NCBI GenBank assembly: GCA_045561735.1
Contig: JBJKXC010000017.1
Span: forward strand, 1-64,000
From: UBA3537 sp045561735
Lineage (GTDB): Bacteria > Bacteroidota > Bacteroidia > Flavobacteriales > Flavobacteriaceae
Length of the DNA stretch: 64,000 nt
Reading direction: 5' to 3'
In this document: positions 1 to 7,937 of the stretch, piece after piece
How the letters are laid out: each line of letters begins with the position of its first letter
Position numbering within the stretch: the first letter of the stretch is position 1
The notes under the pieces: model-generated
Database searches by the model: none
Told to the model about the DNA's origin: nothing
What the model saw: the letters and a program-made list of their open reading frames with translations, nothing else
Translations under genes and position numbers: made by a program

Positions 1-2
1 AA

Positions 3-809
3 AACTGGGCAGAAGGTGCTAGCACTGCAGCCATAGGATTTAAAAACCATGCTGCTGGAGCTGGTTCTGTAGCATTAGGACAAGAGAATGTTGCTTGGGG
101 TACAACGAACTTTACTTCCGGCTATCAAAATACTGCAGGAGACACTAGCGCTGGTGTTGGATCCGGCGGTAGTGCTACTGCAATGGGTAAGTACAATACT
201 GCTTCTGCAGATGCATCCATGGCGCTTAACAGAGCAACTACCGCAACAAATCAAGCTGCTACTTCAATGGGTCTGGGAACCACATCTGATAATGTAGGTA
301 TGTTAGCCATAGGTGTTAATAATGCAGCTGGAATTGGAGACACCACTTCAAATCAATATTACTACGCAGATGGCAATTATACTGGAGCACCAATAGGAGT
401 TGCTTTTGTGATAGGTAATGGAGATGTTAATGCATCAAATGGTAGGGCAGGTAACAATCCTTCCAATGCTTTTGTTGTAAATTATGATGGCTCTGCAACG
501 CTTTCCGGAGATTTAACAATAAACTCTGACATGAGGTTAAAGTCTAACATAATTTCATTAAGTGGTGCTTTGGCTAAACTATTAGAAATAGATGGTAAGA
601 CTTATACTATGAAATCTAATGAAAAAGACGCTAAGATAGGATTACTTGCACAAGATGTACAAAAAGTACTTCCAGAACTGGTAAAAGAGTCTGACGATAA
701 GCAAGGGACCCTTTCTGTAAATTATCAAGGTTTGATACCAGTACTCATAAATGCTATAAAAGAGCAACAAGAACAACTAAAAGAGATTAAAGAGGCCGTT
801 CGTAAATAA
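3..809 (+). CDS. Adhesin-like protein with C-terminal S74 intramolecular chaperone (5' partial)
   Basis: The reading frame is open from the first bases of the window, so the N-terminus is missing. The visible part (268 residues) begins with Ala/Gly/Ser/Thr-rich sequence with recurring A-x-G and A-x-x-x-G patterns (for example SVALGQENVAWG), resembling the head repeats of trimeric YadA-like adhesins. It ends with a peptidase S74 domain. The hallmark SDMRLKSNI (from base 525) marks its start, and the Ser of this motif is the known self-cleavage site in the family. The end (EQQEQLKEIKEAVRK) is a short coiled coil. S74 domains help trimeric beta-rich fibres fold and then cut themselves off; they occur in phage tail spikes and in bacterial surface proteins. 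No phage genes lie nearby, so a surface or exported structural protein is more likely, but the function is inferred. It ends 20 bases before the GH3 gene. Confidence 0.75.
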   Translation, partial: NWAEGASTAAIGFKNHAAGAGSVALGQENVAWGTTNFTSGYQNTAGDTSAGVGSGGSATAMGKYNTASADASMALNRATTATNQAATSMGLGTTSDNVGMLAIGVNNAAGIGDTTSNQYYYADGNYTGAPIGVAFVIGNGDVNASNGRAGNNPSNAFVVNYDGSATLSGDLTINSDMRLKSNIISLSGALAKLLEIDGKTYTMKSNEKDAKIGLLAQDVQKVLPELVKESDDKQGTLSVNYQGLIPVLINAIKEQQEQLKEIKEAVRK

Positions 810-829
810 AATAGTTATTCTGTTTTTAA

Positions 830-2989
830 ATGTTTATGAAATTATATAATTATATATTTTTAATTTGTTTCATTTCATTTGGCCAGGGATCAGACCAAAA
901 AATTAATTCCTTTGAAAGTCGTGCAGACCGGCTCATTTTAAAAATGACATTGGAGGAGAAGGCATCTCAAATGGTTAATTCCTCAATTTCCTTGGATAAA
1001 TATGGGATTGACCAATACAACTGGTGGAATGAATGTCTTCATGGTGTAGCCAGAGCTAGTAAGGCCACTGTTTTCCCTGTCCCAATAGCAATGGCAGCAA
1101 CCTTTGATTCTGAACTCATTCATAAGACTGCAAATGCAATTTCGGATGAAGCCAGAGCGATGTATAATATTTCACAAACCAAAGGAATAAAAGACCAATA
1201 TACGGGATTGACTTTTTGGTCTCCAAATATCAATATTTTTAGAGATGTGCGTTGGGGAAGAGGCTATGAAACCTATGGTGAGGATCCATTTTTAACTGGA
1301 CTCATTGGAAAAGCTTTTGTTAAGGGCTTACAAGGTGACCACCCTAAATATTTGAAAGTAGCAGCATGTGCTAAACATTATGCGGTCCATTCAGGTCCGG
1401 AGCAGTATAGACATCATTTTAATGCTACTGTATCCAAGCAAGATTTACATGAAACTTATTTACCTGCATTCAAAGATTTGGTGGATGCAAATGTTGAAAT
1501 TGTAATGTGTGCCTACAATAAAGTTAATGGCGCACCCTGTTGCGGCAGTACTAGTTTACAAAAAATTTTAAGACAAGACTGGGGGTTTAAAGGTCATATG
1601 GTTTCTGATTGTGGAGCCATCAATGATATAAAATCAAATCACAAATATAAAAATAGTGATGTTGAAAGTGTTGCCTACGCAATCAATGGGGGGGTAGATT
1701 TAAATTGTGGAGGTTTATATGCCGAAATTCCAAATGCCGTTAAAATGGGCCTTTTAACTGAACAACAAGTAGACAAATCATTGAAACGCTTGTTAATGAC
1801 TAGATTCAAACTAGGAATGTTTGAAAAAAAAGGAACTGTACCGTTTGACTCCTTAGGGATTGATGAAATAAATTCTAAAAAACATGTACTCTTGGCTAAA
1901 GAAGTAGCGTCTAAGTCAATTGTTTTATTAAAAAACAAAAACAATGTTTTACCCCTAAGTAAAAACATTAGGAGCTTATTTTTAACAGGACCAAATGCCG
2001 CCAATATAGATGTGCTTTTGGGTAATTATCATGGTTTAAGCCCAAATATGGTTACCCCACTTGAGGGTATTATGTCAAAAATTAATCAAGGGGTGAAGGT
2101 TCAATACAAAATGGGCGTTGAATTAAACAATAAAAAACAGAAAAGTGGACCTGCACATATGGCATCATCTTTTGATGCAACTATTTTGTTTATGGGTATT
2201 TCCCCTCTCATTGAAGGTGAGGAAGGAGATGCTATTGCTTCTGATGCCAATGGAGATAGAATAAATATAAAGTTTCCAATAAATCAAATCAATTATATCA
2301 AAAGTATTAGAGAAAAGGCTAAAACAAAACCCATAGTGCTGGTTGCCTTTGGAGGGTCTGCAATTGAATTTGAGGAAATTGAGCCCTTTGTTGATGCTAT
2401 ACTTTATGTTTGGTACCCTGGAGAACAAGGAGGCAACGCCATTGCAGACATCATTTTTGGAAATATAAATCCTTCTGCAAGGCTTCCTATAACATTTCCA
2501 AAGTCATTGAGCCAGCTTCCTGATTACTCAGACTACAGTATGCATAATAGGACCTATAAGTTTATCGATTACGATCCGATGTATCCTTTTGGTTTTGGCC
2601 TTAGCTATTCAAAATTTTCTTATTCAGAAACAATCATAAATAAATCAAAAATTAAAATTGGGGAAAGTGTTCAAGCCAGTATTGATATTAAGAATATAAG
2701 CAACTTCGCTGGTGAAGAAGTTGTACAGCTTTATATAACCGATTTGGAATCGTCTTTTAGGGTTCCTCATTCTAAGTTAATTGGAATAAAAAAAATAAGT
2801 TTATTGCCAGGGGAAACTAAAAATGTAAAATTTTTAATATCCAGTGCTATGATGAGCAACTTCAATGAAAACGGTAAGCTCAGTCTTGAGCCAGGTACTT
2901 ACAAAATCACTATTGGCCCTAGTTCACCTTGGAAAGAAAGTGAATCTTATGGTCAAAGCTTTAGTTATTCTTATTTTAATATCCATTAA
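830..2989 (+). CDS. GH3 glycoside hydrolase, beta-xylosidase-like, secreted
   Basis: A 719-residue family 3 glycoside hydrolase. A signal peptide covers about residues 1-20 (YIFLICFISFGQG); an ATG two codons downstream at 836 is an equally possible start. The order is the GH3 N-terminal barrel (about 35-340), the GH3 C-terminal domain (about 380-600) and a fibronectin-III-like domain (about 640-710). The nucleophile is Asp260 in MVSDCGAI, and GEEGDA near residue 464 fits the acid/base region. WWNECLHGVA and SDCGAI are typical of the beta-xylosidase/arabinofuranosidase branch rather than BglX-type glucosidases. The usual RDPRWGRG motif reads RDVRWGRG here. It would act in the periplasm on the non-reducing ends of beta-linked oligosaccharides; the substrate cannot be fixed from sequence. 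It faces the next GH3 gene tail to tail, so the two are not co-transcribed. Confidence 0.88.
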   Translation: MFMKLYNYIFLICFISFGQGSDQKINSFESRADRLILKMTLEEKASQMVNSSISLDKYGIDQYNWWNECLHGVARASKATVFPVPIAMAATFDSELIHKTANAISDEARAMYNISQTKGIKDQYTGLTFWSPNINIFRDVRWGRGYETYGEDPFLTGLIGKAFVKGLQGDHPKYLKVAACAKHYAVHSGPEQYRHHFNATVSKQDLHETYLPAFKDLVDANVEIVMCAYNKVNGAPCCGSTSLQKILRQDWGFKGHMVSDCGAINDIKSNHKYKNSDVESVAYAINGGVDLNCGGLYAEIPNAVKMGLLTEQQVDKSLKRLLMTRFKLGMFEKKGTVPFDSLGIDEINSKKHVLLAKEVASKSIVLLKNKNNVLPLSKNIRSLFLTGPNAANIDVLLGNYHGLSPNMVTPLEGIMSKINQGVKVQYKMGVELNNKKQKSGPAHMASSFDATILFMGISPLIEGEEGDAIASDANGDRINIKFPINQINYIKSIREKAKTKPIVLVAFGGSAIEFEEIEPFVDAILYVWYPGEQGGNAIADIIFGNINPSARLPITFPKSLSQLPDYSDYSMHNRTYKFIDYDPMYPFGFGLSYSKFSYSETIINKSKIKIGESVQASIDIKNISNFAGEEVVQLYITDLESSFRVPHSKLIGIKKISLLPGETKNVKFLISSAMMSNFNENGKLSLEPGTYKITIGPSSPWKESESYGQSFSYSYFNIH

Positions 2990-3038
2990 AATAAAAAGGC
3001 AGTATTTTTAAAAACTTAAAACAACAACAATTGTAAGG

Positions 3039-5246
3039 TTAAATTATTTTAATTTTAATTTCCCTAGAAATTTCTCTAGAACTGTTTCCAATATAAATGA
3101 TGTAATTTCCTTTTTCAATTTTCCAAGAAGTACTATTTTCGTCATAATAAGCAAGCTCTTTTACGGGGATGTTGATATTTACTTCAACGTATTCATTGCT
3201 GGTAACTTTAACTTTTTTGAAGCCTTTTAGTTCTTTTTTCGGTCTTTTGACTTTTGAGTTTTCTTTTCCAACATATACTTGAACGACCTCTTTTCCTTCA
3301 ACATTTCCTATATTTCTAACTTTACAAACCACATTTATTTTTTCATTTAAGCGATATTTATTTTTATTCGTATTTACATCGAATAGCTCAAAAGTTGTAT
3401 ATGAAAGTCCGTGACCGAAACCAAAACTAGGAATGATATTTTTGGTGTCGTGCCAACGGTATCCAACTAAGATATCCTCTTTATACAGTTGTGAATTGTT
3501 TTTTCCAGGATAGGATATTTCACCATAATGATGCGCCCCATTATCACTTAATTTTTCAGGAAATGAAAAAGGTAATTTTCCGGATGGATTTATCTCCCCA
3601 CTTAAAATTGATGCAATTGCATTTCCAGCTTCACTTCCTAGATACCAAGACTGAACTATTGATTTCACATTATATTTCCAGCTTGTTTCTACAGCATTTC
3701 CACTTATTAAAACGACCGCTAAATTTTTGTTATGTTTTGATATTTCTTTTATTAATTCTGGTTGACCATATGGCAGTTTAAACTCTTTTCTATCTGAAGC
3801 TTCGGAATCTTGAAAATTATTTTTATTTAATCCTCCAATAAATATTATAATATCAGTTTGCTTTGCGATTGCAATTGCCTCACTTTTTAAATGTTTATTG
3901 TTTTCATTTTTATCTGAGCTATAGCCCTTTGCATAATCAATGGTTGCATTTTTAAATTCTTTTATAATTCCTACCAAGGGTGAAACTTCTTTATCAACTT
4001 TTAGTTCGGATGACCCGCCACCACGACTCATCTTTTTTTCTGCATTTTCCCCAATTACAGCGATTCTAATTTTTTTACTTTTATCAATGGGTAGCAAATT
4101 GTTTGAATTTTTTAATAGAACGATCCCTTCAGTTGCAACATTGTAAGCTGTTTTGTAATGACTTTCATAGTTAATGTTTCCCGAGGGCCTATTTTTGTTT
4201 AATGAAGTTCTGAACATGAGTTTTAAAATTCTCGCAACTTTTTCATTTAAGACACGTTCCGATGCTTCCCCATTAATAATTTTGTCTAGGAATGGTTTTC
4301 CTAGAAAATTACTATTGTATGGAAATCTCACCGATTTATTTTTATTTGATGGTGTGCCCATTTCAATGTCTAATCCATTATATATAGCTTCGTTTGTGTT
4401 GTGTGTTCCTCCCCAGTCTGAGATAACAACACCATCAAATCCCCATGAATCTTTAAGAATTCCGTTTAGTAAAATCTTGTTATGGCAACAGTGTACACCA
4501 CGAAACTTGTTGTATGATCCCATTATGGCCCATGCATTACCTTCAACAATTGCAGACTTAAAGGCAGGTAGATATATTTCATGTAAAGCCCTATCACTTA
4601 CTTCAACATTTATGTGCCCACGCCATTGCTCTTGATTATTTAAAGCAAAGTGTTTAACACATGCAGCAACTCCATTTTTTTGAACCCCTTTTACATATGG
4701 CACAACCATTTTAGCTGCTAAAAATGGATCTTCCCCCATGTATTCAAAGTTCCTTCCGTTTAATGGAGTTCGATAAATATTTACGCCTGGACCTAGTAAA
4801 ATATCTTTTTTCCTATATCTGGCTTCCTCACCGAGATTGATTCCGTAATCAAGAGATAAATCTGGGTTAAATGTAGCAGCTAAACAGGTCAATGCTGGAA
4901 AAGCGGTAACATAATCATTAGTCCAATTTGCATATTGCCAATTGTCCCAATTCATTTCAGCACGTATTCCATGGGGTCCGTCAGACATCCATAATTCTGG
5001 TATTCCTAATCTAGGCACACCCGATGAACTGAATTTTGATTGTGCATGGCACATTGCTATTTTTTCTTCAATTGAAAGTTTAGAAATAATGTTATCAATT
5101 AAATTTGCGTCCTGTGCCGACAGATATAAAAATCCAAATAATAATAATTTTACACTGATTTTTTTTAAAAAGCGAAAATTACTTTTTTTAAAACTACCAA
5201 TGTTTATAATATCATTTAATTTTTGTGTTTTTTTTTCAATTTTCAT
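3039..5246 (-). CDS. GH3 beta-glucosidase-like hydrolase, secreted
   Basis: A 735-residue GH3 enzyme. The only available ATG gives a long charged N-region followed by a hydrophobic stretch (VKLLLFGFLYLSAQ, about residues 32-45), read as an atypically long signal peptide. The N-terminal barrel contains GPGVNIYRTPLNGRNFEYMG and CVKHFALNNQE. The nucleophile is Asp277 in VVISDWGGTH, the SDWG form typical of BglX-like beta-glucosidases. The GH3 C domain follows, and a fibronectin-III-like domain (GHGLSYTTFELF onward, RPKKELKGFKKV) closes the protein. It is clearly different from the adjacent GH3 and not a recent duplicate. It lies 156 bases downstream of GH53 on the same strand and has its own candidate promoter. 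It would release terminal beta-linked sugars in the periplasm; linkage preference is not determinable. Confidence 0.88.
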   Translation of the reverse strand: MKIEKKTQKLNDIINIGSFKKSNFRFLKKISVKLLLFGFLYLSAQDANLIDNIISKLSIEEKIAMCHAQSKFSSSGVPRLGIPELWMSDGPHGIRAEMNWDNWQYANWTNDYVTAFPALTCLAATFNPDLSLDYGINLGEEARYRKKDILLGPGVNIYRTPLNGRNFEYMGEDPFLAAKMVVPYVKGVQKNGVAACVKHFALNNQEQWRGHINVEVSDRALHEIYLPAFKSAIVEGNAWAIMGSYNKFRGVHCCHNKILLNGILKDSWGFDGVVISDWGGTHNTNEAIYNGLDIEMGTPSNKNKSVRFPYNSNFLGKPFLDKIINGEASERVLNEKVARILKLMFRTSLNKNRPSGNINYESHYKTAYNVATEGIVLLKNSNNLLPIDKSKKIRIAVIGENAEKKMSRGGGSSELKVDKEVSPLVGIIKEFKNATIDYAKGYSSDKNENNKHLKSEAIAIAKQTDIIIFIGGLNKNNFQDSEASDRKEFKLPYGQPELIKEISKHNKNLAVVLISGNAVETSWKYNVKSIVQSWYLGSEAGNAIASILSGEINPSGKLPFSFPEKLSDNGAHHYGEISYPGKNNSQLYKEDILVGYRWHDTKNIIPSFGFGHGLSYTTFELFDVNTNKNKYRLNEKINVVCKVRNIGNVEGKEVVQVYVGKENSKVKRPKKELKGFKKVKVTSNEYVEVNINIPVKELAYYDENSTSWKIEKGNYIIYIGNSSREISREIKIKII

Positions 5247-5266
5247 ATGACTAAATTCATAATTAT

Positions 5267-5274
5267 CAAACCTA
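5267..5274 (-). promoter_or_regulatory. Candidate -7 element for the minus-strand GH3 gene
   Basis: On the minus strand the bases read TAGGTTTG, an exact match to the Bacteroidota TAnnTTTG -7 consensus, 20 bases upstream of the GH3 ATG. No good -33 TTTG was found at the usual spacing. The rest of the 156-base gap (5247-5402) shows no other gene or hairpin. Confidence 0.35.
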
Positions 5275-5402
5275 CAATCACATTGTTTTCTAATACAGGT
5301 TTGTTTATTTTTAGAATAGCTATAAAAATTAACATGCTATGTGTAAAAGTAATTATTTTAGGCTACAGACAAATATTTTTAAGATCTTTAAAGGCTTATC
5401 AG

Positions 5403-6485
5403 TTAAAACACTTCCAACACCGGAAGAGCTTGATTATTAAAATCAAATAGAGCTTGATTTTCCCATGGTGAACCTTCGCTAGATTCTGATCCGTTCCATG
5501 CAATAAGATCTGCACCCCAGTAAGTAAGTCCAATGCCGCCTTCTATTTCTGATACTATTCTTTTTAGAGATTTTATAAATTCTTTTTGACCCTCAGGAGT
5601 AGCAGGATAATCTGGTAAAATAAGTTGTTCTTCAAGGCCAACAATATTATTTGTCCAATCATTCCAATCTAAGGTAAAAGGATAAGCCGTTTCTGCAATC
5701 ATAATTTCTTTATTGTACAGCGTTCTTAACTCGATTAAGTTTTCTTCCAACTGTAATAAGGATTTTCCATGCCATATTGGATAAAATGAGATTCCTATGA
5801 TATCATAATCTAGATCTTGAACAAAATTGAAAAAATTATTGGAATCCTCATGACCAGCATAGTGTAACATTATTCTGGTTTGGCTAGAAGCATGATCTCT
5901 AACAGCTCTGATTCCTTCATTTAAAAGTTCCAAAAACTGATTTGGTTCAGAATATCTATTGCCTTTGGGATAAAGGAATCCATTATTAATTTCATTTCCA
6001 ATTTGAATGATGTCTGGATCTATTTGTTCCACTATCATTTTTGTATAATCGTAAACAATAGCTTTCAATGTGCTGTAAGAAACATTTTGCCACTCCAATG
6101 GGGTAATTTGGCTCCCTGGGTCTGCCCAAGTATCTGAATAATGTAATGACAAATAAATTTTGAAGCCCATGGATTTTAAAGTTTCGGCAAACGATTTTAC
6201 TTCTTCAAAACTAGAGTGTTGGTCAATCGGATTAACCCATTTTCGTATTCTGATGGTGTTGATTCCCTTAGATTTTAAAAATTCCAAGAAAGAAACGGTA
6301 ATTCCATTATTGTCTTTAAAAATAGGATTGCTTAGTTCAATTTGAGGGTAAGATGAAATATCAACAGCTGAAATGAACTCACTTTCAATGATTTCATTTG
6401 AAGTTTCATTCACATCATTTTCGGAACATCCATAACATATTATAAATGCCAAAAAACCCAAGACCATATGTTTTATTTCTTTCAA
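5403..6485 (-). CDS. GH53 endo-beta-1,4-galactanase lipoprotein
   Basis: A 360-residue protein matching family 53 arabinogalactan endo-beta-1,4-galactanases, which cut beta-1,4-galactan (pectin side chains, type I arabinogalactan). The N-terminus is a lipoprotein signal ending near Cys20 (FIICYGC), so it is probably membrane-anchored. The TIM barrel carries NTIRIRKWV (usually RLRVW/N), the acid/base Glu165 in QIGNEINNGF and the nucleophile Glu265 in IMIAETAYPF; LHYSDTWADPG is also diagnostic. It lies 19 bases downstream of a GH13 gene and is the last gene of the alpha-glucan run. That is unexpected, because its substrate is a beta-galactan. The family call is firm; the substrate inside this locus is uncertain. 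Confidence 0.9.
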   Translation of the reverse strand: MKEIKHMVLGFLAFIICYGCSENDVNETSNEIIESEFISAVDISSYPQIELSNPIFKDNNGITVSFLEFLKSKGINTIRIRKWVNPIDQHSSFEEVKSFAETLKSMGFKIYLSLHYSDTWADPGSQITPLEWQNVSYSTLKAIVYDYTKMIVEQIDPDIIQIGNEINNGFLYPKGNRYSEPNQFLELLNEGIRAVRDHASSQTRIMLHYAGHEDSNNFFNFVQDLDYDIIGISFYPIWHGKSLLQLEENLIELRTLYNKEIMIAETAYPFTLDWNDWTNNIVGLEEQLILPDYPATPEGQKEFIKSLKRIVSEIEGGIGLTYWGADLIAWNGSESSEGSPWENQALFDFNNQALPVLEVF

Positions 6486-6504
6486 AAAAATAATTTAAAC
6501 GAAT

Positions 6505-7926
6505 TTATTTTTCAAGAAGTATTCTGAAACTCCAAGGCTCTAAAGATAAAATTTCTTTAGATTCCACAAACGCTGAAGCATAGTCAAGTGCACCAACAGA
6601 TGGGTTTGTGACTTGCTCTTGGTTTGAAGAAAAATTACCCAAAAAAGTAATTTTTTGACCTTCTTTTTCTCTTTTAAAAGTTAGAATTTTAGAATTTTCT
6701 TGATCAATTTTTTTGTATGAAGCAGCATTTTTTCCTCCATTTAAAGCAGGGTTTGAATTTTTCAGTTGCCCTAATTTTTCTAATAATGGCCACATTGTTT
6801 TTTTTGTATGCGGAATTTGATCTTTTTCAAAAAATAGTAATCTGTGATCCAAATCGTATTCTTGACCAGAATAAATCAACGGCATACCAGGTGCAACAAA
6901 ACTAAGCGCAGTCAGTAATTCTGATGCATCTTTCATTCTTTCATATATTGTGCCGTTCCATGAGTTTTCGTCATGGTTTGTGACAAAGTTCATTAATATG
7001 TCCTCCTGCTCATATCTATCTGTATCGGTTTTAATAACATTATCCCACAGCGCTACAGCGTTATCGGATTTTGCCATTTGGTTAAATATATGATGCCGCT
7101 CCCAACCATAAGCCATATCAAATAAATTTTCCCCTTTCAAAAGATTGGGCTCATCTGCTTCTGCTAACATAAACAAGCTTTTCTTTGAACGTAACATTGG
7201 AATAGCATCCTTCCAAAAATCTAGTGGGACTGCACTCGCTACATCACATCTAAAACCATCAATCCCCTCTTCTTCAACCCAATATAACATATCTTCAATC
7301 ATCTCGTCTCGCATTTTTTGATTGTCATAATTTAGATCGGCAACATCTGCCCACCCCCAAGATTCCCCTGTATTGGGGTTGATTGGATCTATGACTTCTC
7401 CATGCTCATTTTGCGTATAATACTCTGGGTTGGTGGTGAGCCATTTGTGATCCCATCCTGTGTGATTAGGTACCCAATCTAAGATAAGGTACATGCCGTT
7501 ATCATGAGCCATTTTTATCATTTCTCGAAAATCATCAATCGTGCCAAATTCTGGGTTGACTTTTGTGAAATCTGAAACTGCATAATAGCTTCCGAGCATT
7601 TTGTTGCGTTCTACTTCATCTTCTATAAGATAAGCAAAGTCACCACCTGTGGCTTTTCTTTTGGTCTCTGAAATAGGAAATATTGGCATTACCCATATGA
7701 TTTTTACTCCCAATTGCTTGAGCTGAGGAATATCTTTTGTAAATGCTTTAAAAGTTCCTGACTTTGAGTATTGTCTTATATTAACCTCGTATATGACTGC
7801 ATTTTCCATATCGGCATGACTTATAGGAGTATAGGACTCATTGTCTGATTTTTCTTTTGATTTTACAGATTGATTACAAGAACTAAGAATTAAAATAAGG
7901 GTAAAAATAAGACTGACATTTTTCAT
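6505..7926 (-). CDS. GH13 alpha-amylase family lipoprotein
   Basis: A 473-residue GH13 alpha-glucan hydrolase. A lipoprotein signal ends at Cys17 (LILSSCNQ). The conserved GH13 regions are present: DWVPNHTG (region I), GFRCDVAS with nucleophile Asp228, LAEADE with acid/base Glu256 and FVTNHDEN with Asp319. The barrel begins at about residue 42 (NAVIYEVNIRQYS) and the short C-terminal beta domain ends the protein. No N-terminal carbohydrate-binding domain precedes the barrel. It probably hydrolyses maltodextrins in the periplasm or at the inner face of the outer membrane. It follows GH31 by 11 bases and precedes GH53 by 19, so one transcript is likely. Confidence 0.9.
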   Translation of the reverse strand: MKNVSLIFTLILILSSCNQSVKSKEKSDNESYTPISHADMENAVIYEVNIRQYSKSGTFKAFTKDIPQLKQLGVKIIWVMPIFPISETKRKATGGDFAYLIEDEVERNKMLGSYYAVSDFTKVNPEFGTIDDFREMIKMAHDNGMYLILDWVPNHTGWDHKWLTTNPEYYTQNEHGEVIDPINPNTGESWGWADVADLNYDNQKMRDEMIEDMLYWVEEEGIDGFRCDVASAVPLDFWKDAIPMLRSKKSLFMLAEADEPNLLKGENLFDMAYGWERHHIFNQMAKSDNAVALWDNVIKTDTDRYEQEDILMNFVTNHDENSWNGTIYERMKDASELLTALSFVAPGMPLIYSGQEYDLDHRLLFFEKDQIPHTKKTMWPLLEKLGQLKNSNPALNGGKNAASYKKIDQENSKILTFKREKEGQKITFLGNFSSNQEQVTNPSVGALDYASAFVESKEILSLEPWSFRILLEK

Positions 7927-7937
7927 TAAAATTGACT

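Noticed and set aside
3..809. Phage tail fibre or prophage remnant because of the S74 domain
   Set aside because: No integrase, capsid, terminase or lysis genes are present; adjacent genes are glycoside hydrolases.
4174..4635. 153-codon open frame antisense to the GH3 gene
   Set aside because: It overlaps the conserved GH3 barrel with catalytic Asp277; no signal, motif or start context.
830..5246. The two GH3 genes as a recent inverted duplication
   Set aside because: Nucleophile contexts (SDCGAI and SDWGGT) and surrounding motifs differ; they belong to different GH3 branches.
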